DNA of 64,000 nucleotides, taken from Lutraria lutraria. Taxonomy: Eukaryota > Mollusca > Bivalvia > Venerida > Mactridae. The notes under the pieces are model-generated. The model was given only the letters and a program-made list of their open reading frames with translations, ran no database searches and had not been told where the DNA came from. The position numbers were made by a program, and so were the translations under genes. The DNA is taken from the NCBI GenBank assembly GCA_964023205.1, contig OZ026840.1:34761336-34825335 (forward strand). The letters run 5' to 3'. Shown in pieces: positions 25,602 through 37,128 of the stretch (its first letter is position 1; each line of letters opens with the position of its first letter).

Positions 25602-26679
25602 AAAAATATTTTTAGAAAGAAAACATTAAAAGCAAAACAAACAAACAAACACACCACTGATCCATTATCATTGTAATATCCACATCATCATGCAGTGAGT
25701 CACTGAGTGTTTAGAAATAGAAATAGAAGTCTGAATTCAAACGAATTTAAATGAAAAAGTTCAAAATAGTCATTACCAATATGAATAAGCAATGTAAGAA
25801 GGTGGTAAAAAGATTATTGTGACTCATAAGGTTACCGAGTCACTGACACGTTTACCCTTTCTCAGATGGTAAAAGTATGCACATAAAGCTATAAAAAAAT
25901 ATTGATAGATCATTAAACACATTTATTATAAGACATACTATGACTTACAAATGTAGTCCCTTATTATACATAGGTCATGTTGATAGATTTTACTATAATT
26001 CATCGCACTGTACACAAATTTTACGGAAATCTGTGCGTTAAATAAGAAAACAAATGCGACTCAGAGTCATTTATCTGTTAGCTGTTAAAGAACAACTGAC
26101 TTTGATTATGCACTGCAGTGAAATACCTTCAACTAATGATGTGGGCCGAGCAAAAGGGGGAAGAATTACATGAAAGAGGCAAATAGAGGAGATATTTGGG
26201 GGGTACAGCTTATATTCTGAGGGGAAACCAATGTCCATGTCACTCTTACTTAGTAAGGAAAACCTTGATATACATTACTGACTTGAAGGACAAATACTCT
26301 AAAACTATCAACTGAACAAACTGGAAAAAAGCACTGAACTGACCATGAATAAGTTAACTTAAATCCTAAAGTGGCAGTGACACTACCATTTTAAAAGAGA
26401 ACCCTTCAAAAACAAATGTCGCGAAAATATATGACATTAATAAATTATGAAAAAATGCAAAAACCTAAATCGACAATGTATCACTGAGATACAACATACA
26501 TTGAAAATAGATATATACACGAACAACCAATCCAAATTTCATGAATATTAATGTCTATTTCGAAGAGCAAAATTAAAAACAAACGTACTGAAAGTAGAGC
26601 CAATTGAAGGACAGGCTATTTCTCGTTTCCCGTACCTTAACCGGATCCGATTTTTTCAATATATCACGTGACATACAAA
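25602..26679. promoter_or_regulatory. Divergent promoter interval between ANAPC5 and EEFSEC
   Basis: About 1.1 kb separates the ANAPC5 coding start (minus) from the EEFSEC ATG (plus). It must hold the untranslated first exon of ANAPC5 and both promoters. A palindromic E-box CACGTG (26665-26670, in context TCACGTGAC) lies 10 bp before the EEFSEC ATG. No TATA box is obvious next to it, and no repeat family from elsewhere in the window is clear within 26300-26680. The exact transcription starts cannot be read from sequence. Confidence 0.55.
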
Positions 26680-29600
26680 ATGGCAGCGCCCATGTTCAAC
26701 TTTAATGTTGGTGTCTTAGGACACGTTGACAGCGGAAAAACAAGCCTGTCAAAGGCTCTTAGTACGACAGCGAGTACCGCCAGTTTCGATAAGAATCCAC
26801 AGAGTAAAGAACGTGGGATAACTCTTGATCTTGGCTTCTCGTCTTTTCAAGTTGATCTCCCTGCCCACCTGTCAGAGAGTGGAAAGACAGGACAATTACA
26901 GTATACACTTGTAGATTGTCCAGGGCACGCTTCTTTGATCAAAACTATCATTGGAGGTAAAATGTTTCATCATTTGTTCATTTCTGTCAATATCAGGCGC
27001 TTGGTTCTGCGGGTTCAAATCATCCAATAGATCTGTCATTTCAATGTTCTGTATAGTATATAATTTTATATACTGGGTCCGTTATATGTGTATAATGGTT
27101 ACAGATATATATTACTACATATATAAAACATTGAATGACTGATTGGATCATACAAACTTAGGAAACCGAGCACCTATGGTCAATAATCATGTAGCAAATT
27201 AGCATATATGTATCATATACTCAGGGTGGGGAATCATGAGACTTTAACAGAAAATGGCGGATGACAGCTCTCGGTAAGTGACGGTTTTTCATTTCTGTTG
27301 ATTTCCATTGCCATTTCTGACCACCTGAAACATAACCTATCATATGACCAGTTATAAATTCCGCGTACATTGGTACGTTTCTGACCACTGTAGTTTGCAT
27401 ATCTGTGGAGATTATACCTTAATTTTAAAGTCATATTGTGGAGAACAATTTGACAAGCTAAACTTCACGGAACACTACCTGATTTTATCAGACTTGATGT
27501 AAAATAGATAATTGTTCTACCAAAATAATTGTCAGCATTTTTATTCCAATCTACGATAAGTCTCTTTCATGACAAATATACTTAGATTAATGTCGTCTGC
27601 GGACTGCAATGTAAAACAGTTTAATGGATTCGCCCCCTTTGATTTCGACCTGTGATGTCATATTATCAAAGTAAAAAGACTTACTTAAACTAACTTATTT
27701 TTTTGTCCAGTTCATTCCAGTGCGATCACTATAACTCAGTATAACTGTATCCCTGAATGATGTAGTGTGAATCAGTGACAAACGACAAAAATGGATCATC
27801 CTTGAAAGAAAGGAAATATATACTGAAATTATGATTTATCGATTTTAAATTTCTTTAGTAGCCTGCATCACAATGGATGGAGTCAGTGCTGGTCAATTAT
27901 GGGTTCAGTATTCATCTATGCTTCATTTACATGTGACATGCTTGATGTATTGCAAGTCATACTAGTATGAATAAATATGACTTTTGTAAAACTGATTCAT
28001 GATTTTCTCTCTCTTCAAGGAGCACAGATCATTGATTTGATGTTACTGGTGGTAGATGTTGTAAAAGGAATGCAGACACAAACAGCCGAATGTCTAATTA
28101 TCGGACAAATAAGTTGCGAAAAAATGATCGTTGTTTTAAACAAGGTTGATCTTCTACCACCAGAGAAGAAGGACAGTATGATAGAAAAGGTGGTTCATTT
28201 AGTTTTTGGCTTTTAGTTCAATGTTATGTTAGAATGATATAATTGTAAACAGTGTTTAAAGAAACCTTTTTGTAAGTTCTAATTATTATGATTTTCTGAA
28301 GTCAATGTAGAATTTAGTTTGTGCAAGTTTTCAATCATTAGTTTATTAATTTTACATTGGTTTAATGCCGTTTTTCATTAATTTTCGTTGGGGATTTAAT
28401 TTCGTGGATTTCGTGGGTTGGCTCATCCACAAAATCAACTCCCCACAAATTAAAATGCAAAGATAAGCTATTTCTTTTTAAAAATCAAAATCCACGAATT
28501 TATGTCCCCATGAAATAGCCATTTTAGTAAAAACCACGAAAATTGAACCCAACGAAAATGAATGATTCCTCAGTATATGACAGCTGATTCACCTACCCAG
28601 TTTTCCTGGATGGTATTCTAACCAGCACTACATTTGTAACTTACCCTTTTACAAGGAATTGGCATCTTCTCTACATGTGACCATCTGACATGTCAGACAT
28701 ATTTTGTACGATCTTGCTTTGGGAGCAAACATGGCCCTTGTTCTTTAATCTGATGCAGACTATCAAAATGTTTCAATTCCAATGGAAATTAAGAAACATT
28801 GTTCACTTTTTCACATACACAAAAAGATGTGAAACTTCCAAAAAGTGTGATGGTTCGAAATTTCTGTTGTTCCCGTGGCATTTCACACTATCGCTATTCA
28901 ACTGTATTTACTTCAGTTTTGAATAAACAAGTTCTCAATTTGAATTTGTGTAAAGTAAATGTTGTATTGAATTGTGATATTTTAATTATAAGATGAAGAA
29001 AAAGATGGCAAAGTCATTGGAGCCGACACGATTTGCTGGAAGTCCTGTTGTTGCTGTGGCTGCTAAACCTGGAGGTCCTGAGGTAAAAGATTAATCCGTG
29101 ACTTTTAATGTCAGTATTTGGAGGCAGCGTTTGTTGAAGACTGATTTGGGGCCTAAATTCAGTCCCACTCCCCCTGTCTGAAAAGAACTTATAATATCTT
29201 TTTTCCCATAAATTAATAAAATAATCCCTTCAGTAGAATTTTGTTTTTCTTGAAAGCATTTTTGGTAAAAAAGATCATTTAATTGATCTGTAGGATAGCT
29301 CTTTGCCTGTAACTATTAGGGTTATAACCTATTGATAATTAGATATTGGGAGGATATGAATACATTGTCATGTTATTGTTCCCCTTTCCCCTTAGAAGCA
29401 ATTTTTCCCCTTAAAAGGTGAAAAAACACTGTTACAGTAATACACTTTGAAATTCTATTTTAATGCGTTTTAGTAGAATCACCAATAATATGAGCCTAAT
29501 AAGCATACACATAGAAGACACATAGCCATAAGAATTATTTGTTCATTATTTGTTTGTACAGGCAGCAGAAACAGAAAGTGTTGGCTTAACAGATCTTATA

Positions 29601-32600
29601 GAAATGTTGAAGAAGCATACATACATACCAAAACGTGAAGTCAAAGGTCCATTTATATTCTCTGTCGACCACTGCTTCAGTATAAGGGGACAGGGTACTG
29701 TGATGACTGGTACAGCATTAAGTGGTAGTGTTGGCGTGAATGATGTAAGTACAGTGTATTAGCAGAATAAGTATTCAGAATGTGTGTAGAGATTCTGTGG
29801 TCCCAAAATGTTAGTTAGTTTAACTGGAGTACTAAATTAAGTTTGGATGTCAATCTTTAAAGTCAAGTATCATGTAAGAATTGATGAATTGCAGAACTTC
29901 TTTGTGCTAAGCCATGTTCTATAAGATTTTATTGAGATGGTTTAATTATTCTAATGAAAAGTACGGTAAAACATGTGTTTGTGCCTTCTCTGAATAAAGG
30001 CCACTGTAAAAATAAAGGCCATTCTTATGATAATAGTCATTGATTAATTCACACAAAATTACTTCAAATAAAGGCCATGTTTTGTCTTTCCAAAGGGTGG
30101 CCTTTGTTCACCAGTTTGACTGTATTTTTAGTTTATTCAACTGTTATCTCTGTTTTCACAGTATAATTGTACTCATTTCACTGAGTGACATTTCCTGTGT
30201 ATCACATCTTTTTAGACTGTTGAAATTCCTGCCTTGAAAGTGACAAAGAAAGTTAAATCTATCCAGATGTTCAGAAAACCAGTTGATGGAATTGTTCAGG
30301 TAAAAACATTAAATTTATTGACATAAAAATTAGAAATAACCACAAAATATTTTGTTAAGTTTTGTCTTTTTCATGTGTTCTTAAAATGAATCATGAAATA
30401 TTTATTTTTGTCAATTTTTGTGTAGAATGTTAAGCTCAATTATATAGAAATTAAATATATTATATATATATTGTTTCCAGGGTGACAGAGCAGGTATCTG
30501 TGTAACCCAGTTTGATCCCAAGTTATTAGAGAGAGGAACAATTTGTACTCCTGGCTCACTTCCAACTATTGAAGGAGGTATCATATCTGTACAGAAGATA
30601 CCTTATTATAAGGTAAATACTGCATTTCTTTCTCCAAAATTGCTGTTTATATCTACACTTTGGTATCATTTTATGGATACTGCCTTATGAATGGACAAGG
30701 GTTAGATCGGTCTGGTGGTAACACGCTGAACTATCTATCAAAAGTTTGTGGGTTCTAATCTTGGCTCGGGCTTAAACATTTTCATGGGCAGGGACGCTCT
30801 TTCAGTGTCAACACCAGTGTCATCATCCCAACACCAGCCCATTACTGTGTTTTTAAAAAATCACATGAAACAGATGAGGCAGGTATCAGTGCTTTACGTT
30901 GGACACGATAAAAGAACTAGGAAAAGTATTTGAAACAAGAGTAGGGATATAAAAGTCCTGGTTCTCCTGTATCTCCTCTCCACTCTCTCTTGGGTTGCTC
31001 TGTATTGACCATAGCTGTCAATAGGCAGTTAAGCAAAGTGAATGGTTGATTCTGAAGCAACCAATTTAATGCTTTGATTCATTTGTTTTATGAATTTATC
31101 CCTTTCAATAATTATTTGTTTCTTTAAATAGCAACTAGTAGCCCTTGGGTATTATGTTTGCCCGTAAACACTATTTTGGAGTCTGGACAACAATTCTCTC
31201 ATTTGATCTGCTTGGTAAAAGTCAGCATCAGCTGCAACATCTTCACTTTTTCTGATATAGTCAAAATTTTGTTAGCAGCCAGCTCCGAATAAAGGCCACC
31301 CTGTGAATAAAGGCTATTCTTTTAAAATCCGTCATTGAGTACTTAGTACAAAATGACCTCCAAATAAAGGCCACCTGTCAATAAAGGCCACAATTTGACT
31401 TTCCCAAGGGTGGCCTTTGTTCACAGGTTTGACTGTATTTCCTGATAAGAGTAGCATAATTTGATGAATGATTTTTTATTCCCCAGGGTTCAATACAATC
31501 CAAAGCCAAGTTTCACATCACCACTGGACACGACACAGTTATGGGTAGTCTGACCTTCTTTGGTCTCTATGACGACACAGAAGCTACGATTGAAAGCAAA
31601 ACAAAAGCTATGAATATTTGTGACACAAACCCTTTAGATCTGACCAAAGAATATCTGTATCAAAATGAACTGATGTCACAATCTACGAAAAGTGATGTCG
31701 CCATGGCTGAAGGAGGTGACGGTTCTAAGTTTCCATCAAAACAATTTGCTCTTGTACAGTTTGAAAAACCAATCACATGCCAAAATACGGCGCTTGTGAT
31801 TGGTTCAAAACTTGACACAGACATTCATGCAAATATCTGTCGGATAGCATTTCATGGAAAACTTATAATGGGATTTACCGACCCTAAATACATTAATAAT
31901 GATTTACCAAAGATAAAGGTGTATAAGACTAAGGTTAGGGAAGGCTTAGTGGAAAGAGTAATGGACGATTATACCGTGATCGGTAAAAATATGTTCAAGA
32001 AGGAAACGAATATTGCAACATTTTCTGGTCTAAAGATCACGTTATCTACCGGTGAGGCAGGCGTCATTGAAGGTGGATTTGGACAGAGCGGAAAAATCAA
32101 GATCCATATTCCAGGTATTATTAATAGGGCTTAAAATTAAATTGTTTGTTTCTTGTTACCTGACTTACCCTATTTTTCCCCGAGCCCCTCAACTTCCTCA
32201 TTTTTTTGTTGCCATTCCATACACTTTCAAGAGCCCAAAAAATAGTATGACTTCTCTATTTTTAATTACCATGTAACCAGAAATGAACAATTTATTTTAG
32301 GCCTACCCCGGTAGTCTGGTGTTTATTTGCAGGGAACACAACAATATTTTGTAACATTTTTAACCATTTCATAAAATAATTTTTCATCTGATGATTGGAA
32401 TATCAAGACATTGAAAAATGTTTTCAGTAGCAGTTGTTTCTTTTTACATGTACCGGTACTGCTATTTTCTGATTTAATTAATTTGGAGTTGTTGCCCTTT
32501 GAATTTGTAAAAGCATATTTCTCAGTTTACATGGTTTGGAAAGAAAGCTTTATTGTCTTAACTCTAATAGTCAGAGGCCAGAAGAGAAAATGCCTTGTTT

Positions 32601-33319
32601 CCTGAGTACTTTGCTTCACGGGGCCTCCATGGAAATCACTAGTGGCCCCTCACTACTGAGTTCAAATCCCACTTTGGACCAAAATTTACATGCAAGAAAA
32701 CTGTTCAGCTTAGCTTACAGAAGGTTGATGTTTCTACCCAGGTGTAGGCTTGGGGTCTTCCTCCACTGTTAAATGACACTGGCTGTTAGTCGACTTTAAA
32801 CCCCATTTGAACTATACTGATATCTGTATGAACATTATCACCTCTTTATATGCCCATTTGAAAAACAGGTCGTATCATGGGAGCACCCACGGCGGGCAGC
32901 GATCACAATGATGTCGACTCTCTAATTCAAACAGTTTTATTCAGATCCACACCAAACTTTATGGAAATGTTTATGGCCATGAGATCTTGGTCAAGAATGA
33001 TAACCCCTTGATGCTTTGAAAAATAATTTTGACGGGCGTATTTTGCGACCTGGCACTCTTGATGTATATGATGTTAATAGAATGTAAAATAATAATTCTG
33101 CCATTTTAAACTAATTTTTAATGGGTTATTGTGTTTCTAGGAGGTCTGCCATCTGATGTTGTGAAAAAATTCTCTGGAGGGAAGAAGAAATCTAAGGGCA
33201 AAGGAAATGAAGACTCAGCCAATCAGGATGAAGATTCATCAGACAGGGAGCCAATCAAAATCTTCCTTACATTTAAAAGATACATTTATGATCCTGAAAA
33301 GAAAATGAAGCAGACTTGA
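26680..33319 (+). CDS. EEFSEC: Selenocysteine-specific elongation factor (eEFSec/SelB)
   Basis: eEFSec is the GTPase that delivers Sec-tRNA(Sec) to ribosomes at UGA codons of selenoprotein mRNAs, working with SECIS elements and SECISBP2. Exons: 26680-26956, 28020-28189, 28993-29082, 29562-29744, 30216-30299, 30481-30612, 31487-32114 and 33141-33319. The total is 1743 nt, 580 residues; human has 596. GTPase motifs are intact: P-loop GHVDSGKT at 14-21, switch I ERGITLD at 44-50, DCPGH at 79-83 and NKVD at 133-136. Domain II shows VDHCFSIRGQGTVMTGT. The C-terminal domain IV has ETNIATFSGLKITLSTGE and ends after an LTFKRYIYDPEKK block, as in animal orthologues. I chose the ATG at 26680; an in-frame ATG at codon 5 is an alternative. 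The exon 2 donor (GTGGTT) is weak but is supported by phase and similarity. The gene is head to head with ANAPC5. Its presence implies that the organism makes selenoproteins. Confidence 0.97.
29135..29445. repeat. Repeat family N, second copy
   Basis: Same family as 37762-38052; the copies are diverged by scattered substitutions and small indels. Confidence 0.8.
30690..31035 (+). mobile_element. SINE-like repeat, fullest copy of the 493-715 family
   Basis: Located in the EEFSEC intron 30613-31486. A tRNA-like head (GATCGGTCTGGTGGTAACAC) is followed by the body shared with 493-715 and 59830-60120. Confidence 0.7.
31265..31437. mobile_element. MITE family A copy
   Basis: Copy in the EEFSEC intron before exon 31487. 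It has CTCCGAATAAAGGCCACC near the left and GGTGGCCTTTGTTCACAGGT at the right end. Confidence 0.85.
32605..32805 (+). mobile_element. SINE copy (family of 18905-19135)
   Basis: Located in the last EEFSEC intron, with ACTAGTGGCCCCTCACTACT, GTTCAAATCCC and CTTCCTCCACTGTTAAATGA. Confidence 0.75.
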
Positions 33320-33749
33320 TGAAACATGCTAATGGATGAAGGACGCTTGTTCAATATTATAATCTGGATATTTATTTACATGCTAAATTGTTGTTTTTTT
33401 ACCACAAAACAACAAAGAAAATACATTAAATTATTGTAAAGCTATATATAGGTTGATGTGAAATGTTGCTTCTTTGAAAAAATAGATTGATAAGCTTGAA
33501 CACTGACTAAATTGGCTTGATTGAATAACTGGCTTGTATATAAATTTCCTTAGGGATTACAAAGAACAGATAAAAGCAGATAAACCACTCACAGAACAGA
33601 AATTAACTTTGTACAGCAATGAGTAACCTCATCCCATAGGCAACATAACTGGTACATCACACATATAATTAAACATGATTATAAATTAACTGCTAGCAAT
33701 CTAATTACAGTAAATGAAAAAGGACAATTCCAAACTCATTTTATACAAT

Positions 33750-33755
33750 TTTATT
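33750..33755 (-). terminator. STX6: Candidate distal STX6 poly(A) signal
   Basis: Minus-strand AATAAA located beside the EEFSEC signal. Nearer candidates are possible, so UTR length is uncertain. Confidence 0.3.
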
Positions 33756-33771
33756 CATCAAGGTTGCTATC

Positions 33772-33777
33772 AATAAA
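33772..33777 (+). terminator. EEFSEC: Candidate EEFSEC poly(A) signal
   Basis: First plus-strand AATAAA after the stop, 453 nt downstream; another follows at 33843. Confidence 0.4.
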
Positions 33778-36116
33778 TATAAGAAACTGTGCCAAAAAAT
33801 ACAACACAATGAAACAAATGTTTAAAATCTATCACAAATGGTAATAAAATAACATGATGTACATTTTTGGCAATTCAAATCCACTGCACCGCTTCTAAGA
33901 ACAGAGATATAGTAGATCTAAACAAACTTGTATAATCAAACCATGATTCTACATCCCAGAAATTCAGATGGGTATCTATTTTAGTAACATACATGTACTT
34001 AACAGCTTTAAAAACACAGATTTTATATCACATAAGAATGCAAGTTTGATTGATTTTATTAAATCAAAAATGAACACAAGCAATTTATTATTTTAATATA
34101 TTCCGAAAATTCCTCGACAAATCCATTCCATTCAGTTAAACTTTCTCCTTCGTGTCATTTTTAAACAGCCAGACTTAGTATATCAAATAAGTGTTTTCAT
34201 GTCAGGTACAAAAAATGCAACATATTCAAAAACTCACATTTTTTATACTGTTAAGAATAAATAACTCCTATATACAGATAAATCAAGCATCATTGACATT
34301 ATACAGAATTACTACATTTTTTCACCATCAAAAGAAACAAATGCAACTTATTTACAACTGAATAAAAAATACAACAGAACATTATCTTCTATGCCACAAC
34401 ACCTTATCATATACTAGTAATACTTACAGGTTATGTTTTTGATCAGTTTTTAATTATGAAATAAAAATTAAAACTCTAACACTAAACTATATTTGGTCCC
34501 CTGTATCTAATTAAATTAAAAATATATAATTCAGCCAACATATATAATGCATGTAGCTCAACTAGGATTGCTTTTTATTTAGCTAAAAAGTATAGTAGAA
34601 TTATGGACATCCGTATCAGTCACAATCTTTGCCACCAGTATAATCAGATGGAATCAGAGGTAATTGGAATTTAAACCTATCTTTTTTTCTGTCCTCGTAC
34701 ATAATCACACATGCATTTTTTATTACAAAATATAATGTCAAACAAAGTCTGGCCATAATCCAATACATGTACAATAAAATACAAGACCGCAAAAAATTAC
34801 CTCGTTATGAACACATAATTCCATCAAATATTTACAAATAAAAACAACACTACTATTGTATGTAAAACATCAATACCGGTAGTCAATTATGGGGGTTTAA
34901 CAGTGGTCAGTTATGGGTTACAAATACTATAGTATTCAGTTCTGAAAAAAGAATAAAATTCAATTCAAGACCAGCAGTACACTGTATGCATTTAGCTTTC
35001 TGAAAAAATCAAAGCACTGAAAGTATAGGTTCATTATACTGTTTACCAAGTCTAAACAAAGAAGAATTTTCCAATTAGAAATCAAATCACTTGAAAATCA
35101 ACAGTCAGCCAAAAGCTGATAAGCAATACACAAACATTTATAGTCATATTTCTGAATTTCAATGAAGTGTTTTTGTATTCTAAAAATATTAATTTTGATG
35201 GTCAAAAACATATCAAATGAAGGGAAACAATCCAATAGTGAACATTAATAAAGGGAAGCTAATATCAAATAGTAGTAAAATGGAAAAGCATTGTTAAAAA
35301 CTGACTTTTATGTAGCCTGGTTCTTTAGAGCCAACCAACAAAAAAACCAAGGTGTAATGAGCGACATTTGTCAAGTGGACTAATTAATCATATCCATCTT
35401 ACGGACAATTATAAATTGTGACAATGTTTATGGCACAGTGAAATATATATCTGTATAGAAATAATGAAGTCATTATTTGAATACTTCTATCGTTGTAAAA
35501 ATCTATTCAAACAGTTGCTAAGCAACAATAAATAATTCATATAACAAACTCATATACTTACACAAATAATGTTTACCTAAAATAATGCTTTTTGGAAGAT
35601 TTTCTATAAAACAAATGTATTAATTAAACTTCAGGTTATCATTCTGTGACTGCAATAACTAAAAGGGTTGTCATAGCAACAGTAAAGCATTGTCCTAATA
35701 TGCAGACATTTGACAGTAATGCCATGAACTAAAATATTGACAATGTTATAAGACCTGCATCACAAAGATCTCTGTGTGTTGATAGTACGGACACACAAAC
35801 TCTGGAAGTAAGGTAAATCTTAGCAATCAAATCACATGATTTTTCTGGAAATATTCATCATTGGAATGTTGCATTTACAAAATTACATCTTAAACATTCC
35901 TGCAACATTTAATACTCGAATTTTGAAAAATAGTAACAAAAAATAAATTCTTTGCAGGAATCATTTTTGTGAACAAGCATAAGTTGTGTTGATTTAACTT
36001 AGCCTCTGGCAAATAAAATATTCTAAGCAAAAACATGCAATGCATAAACTCATAACAAGATACCTTTGGTTTGGAATAAACACTTCATTAAAAATATACA
36101 TACATAATTATGACCA

Positions 36117-36637
36117 TTATTATCAAGGACTTATATACATACATGGATTCGCAACTGCTAAAAATAGCTCAAACGATATCGTTCGGCGATCCCACAATGC
36201 ATTGCTATATACTCGGCAATGTCCGACAGCTGTTACATTGGGTGCTTACGAATTTGATTATGCTAAAAAAACTCTGGCAATTGGGCACAGGAAATTGGTA
36301 AAGGATGCAACAAATTCCTTAAAGATATTGAGATACATTTATAATCCACAAAGTCTAAGTATAAGCATTGAAAAAGGCATCAGTCGAACATTTTAAATTC
36401 CAAGATGGCGGACATCTATTATAATCCTTTCGTCTCGAGATTAAACATTCGGAATACCACGGATATTTTCGCTGTTATTATCATTCGGATTATCACGGAT
36501 ATTTTCGCATTTTTGCTTTTGTAAACAATAGCTTGTATTCCCATTGATTCACGTCTTATCATCGCGGGATTTGATTACTTTAAACTGTTAATACAGAAGT
36601 TGCGAATCCATGTATGTATATAAGTCCTTGTTATTAT
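36117..36637. mobile_element. 507-bp element with 33-bp perfect terminal inverted repeats and 7-bp duplication
   Basis: The body is 36124-36630. The end CAAGGACTTATATACATACA continuing to GCAACT (36124-36156) is exactly inverted at 36598-36630. Flanking TTATTAT occurs at 36117-36123 and 36631-36637. The interior is more GC-rich than its surroundings and has a short open frame but no recognisable transposase. It is located in the presumed STX6 3' UTR. Confidence 0.88.
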
Positions 36638-37128
36638 ACATATATTCACATTAGTACATGTGAATATAAATGACATAATAAAAACCTAGTAAAACAATAT
36701 GATCATGAAATAAATTAATTAGATTGCCATGGATTCACAGTAACAGACACTTAATGTGCACAGTGACTAGTGTTGTATGAGGACATATTTTCAGAATTAA
36801 TTGATCAGTGCAAAATACTTTTTTGCCAAATACCAGTTTTTCAGCTTTAATAAAAACACAGCTGCTAAAAAGGAGTATAAGCTATCGATAAAACATGAAA
36901 TATTCTGATAATGATTTTGTCAAGGAATGTGATAATACAATGTACTTAAATTCTTCTTAGAAAATATCATCATGTTTGCTGAGTGCAAAGTTTAACAGGT
37001 TTGGGGTCACAATATTCATACACCACTAGAATGACTCTTCACTTAAGAGGTATTAACACCACAATTACCTCTAAATGAAGAGCTCACAATATAATTGAAA
37101 TCACAAATTATACAATACAATGGGAGAT

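Larger units (their letters stand above)
33320..37128. other. Convergent 3' ends of EEFSEC and STX6; probable long STX6 3' UTR
   Basis: No coding exon is seen. Plus-strand AATAAA (33772) and minus-strand AATAAA (33755-33750) lie almost on top of each other, so the two transcripts may end in the same place and the STX6 3' UTR could be about 3.4 kb. Most of the stretch is plain AT-rich sequence without family repeats, consistent with UTR. The exception is an inverted-repeat transposon at 36124-36630. Confidence 0.5.

Noticed and set aside
36040..36396. 118-residue plus-strand open frame
   Set aside because: It lies across a terminal-inverted-repeat element, has no similarity I recognise and starts outside the element; probably chance.
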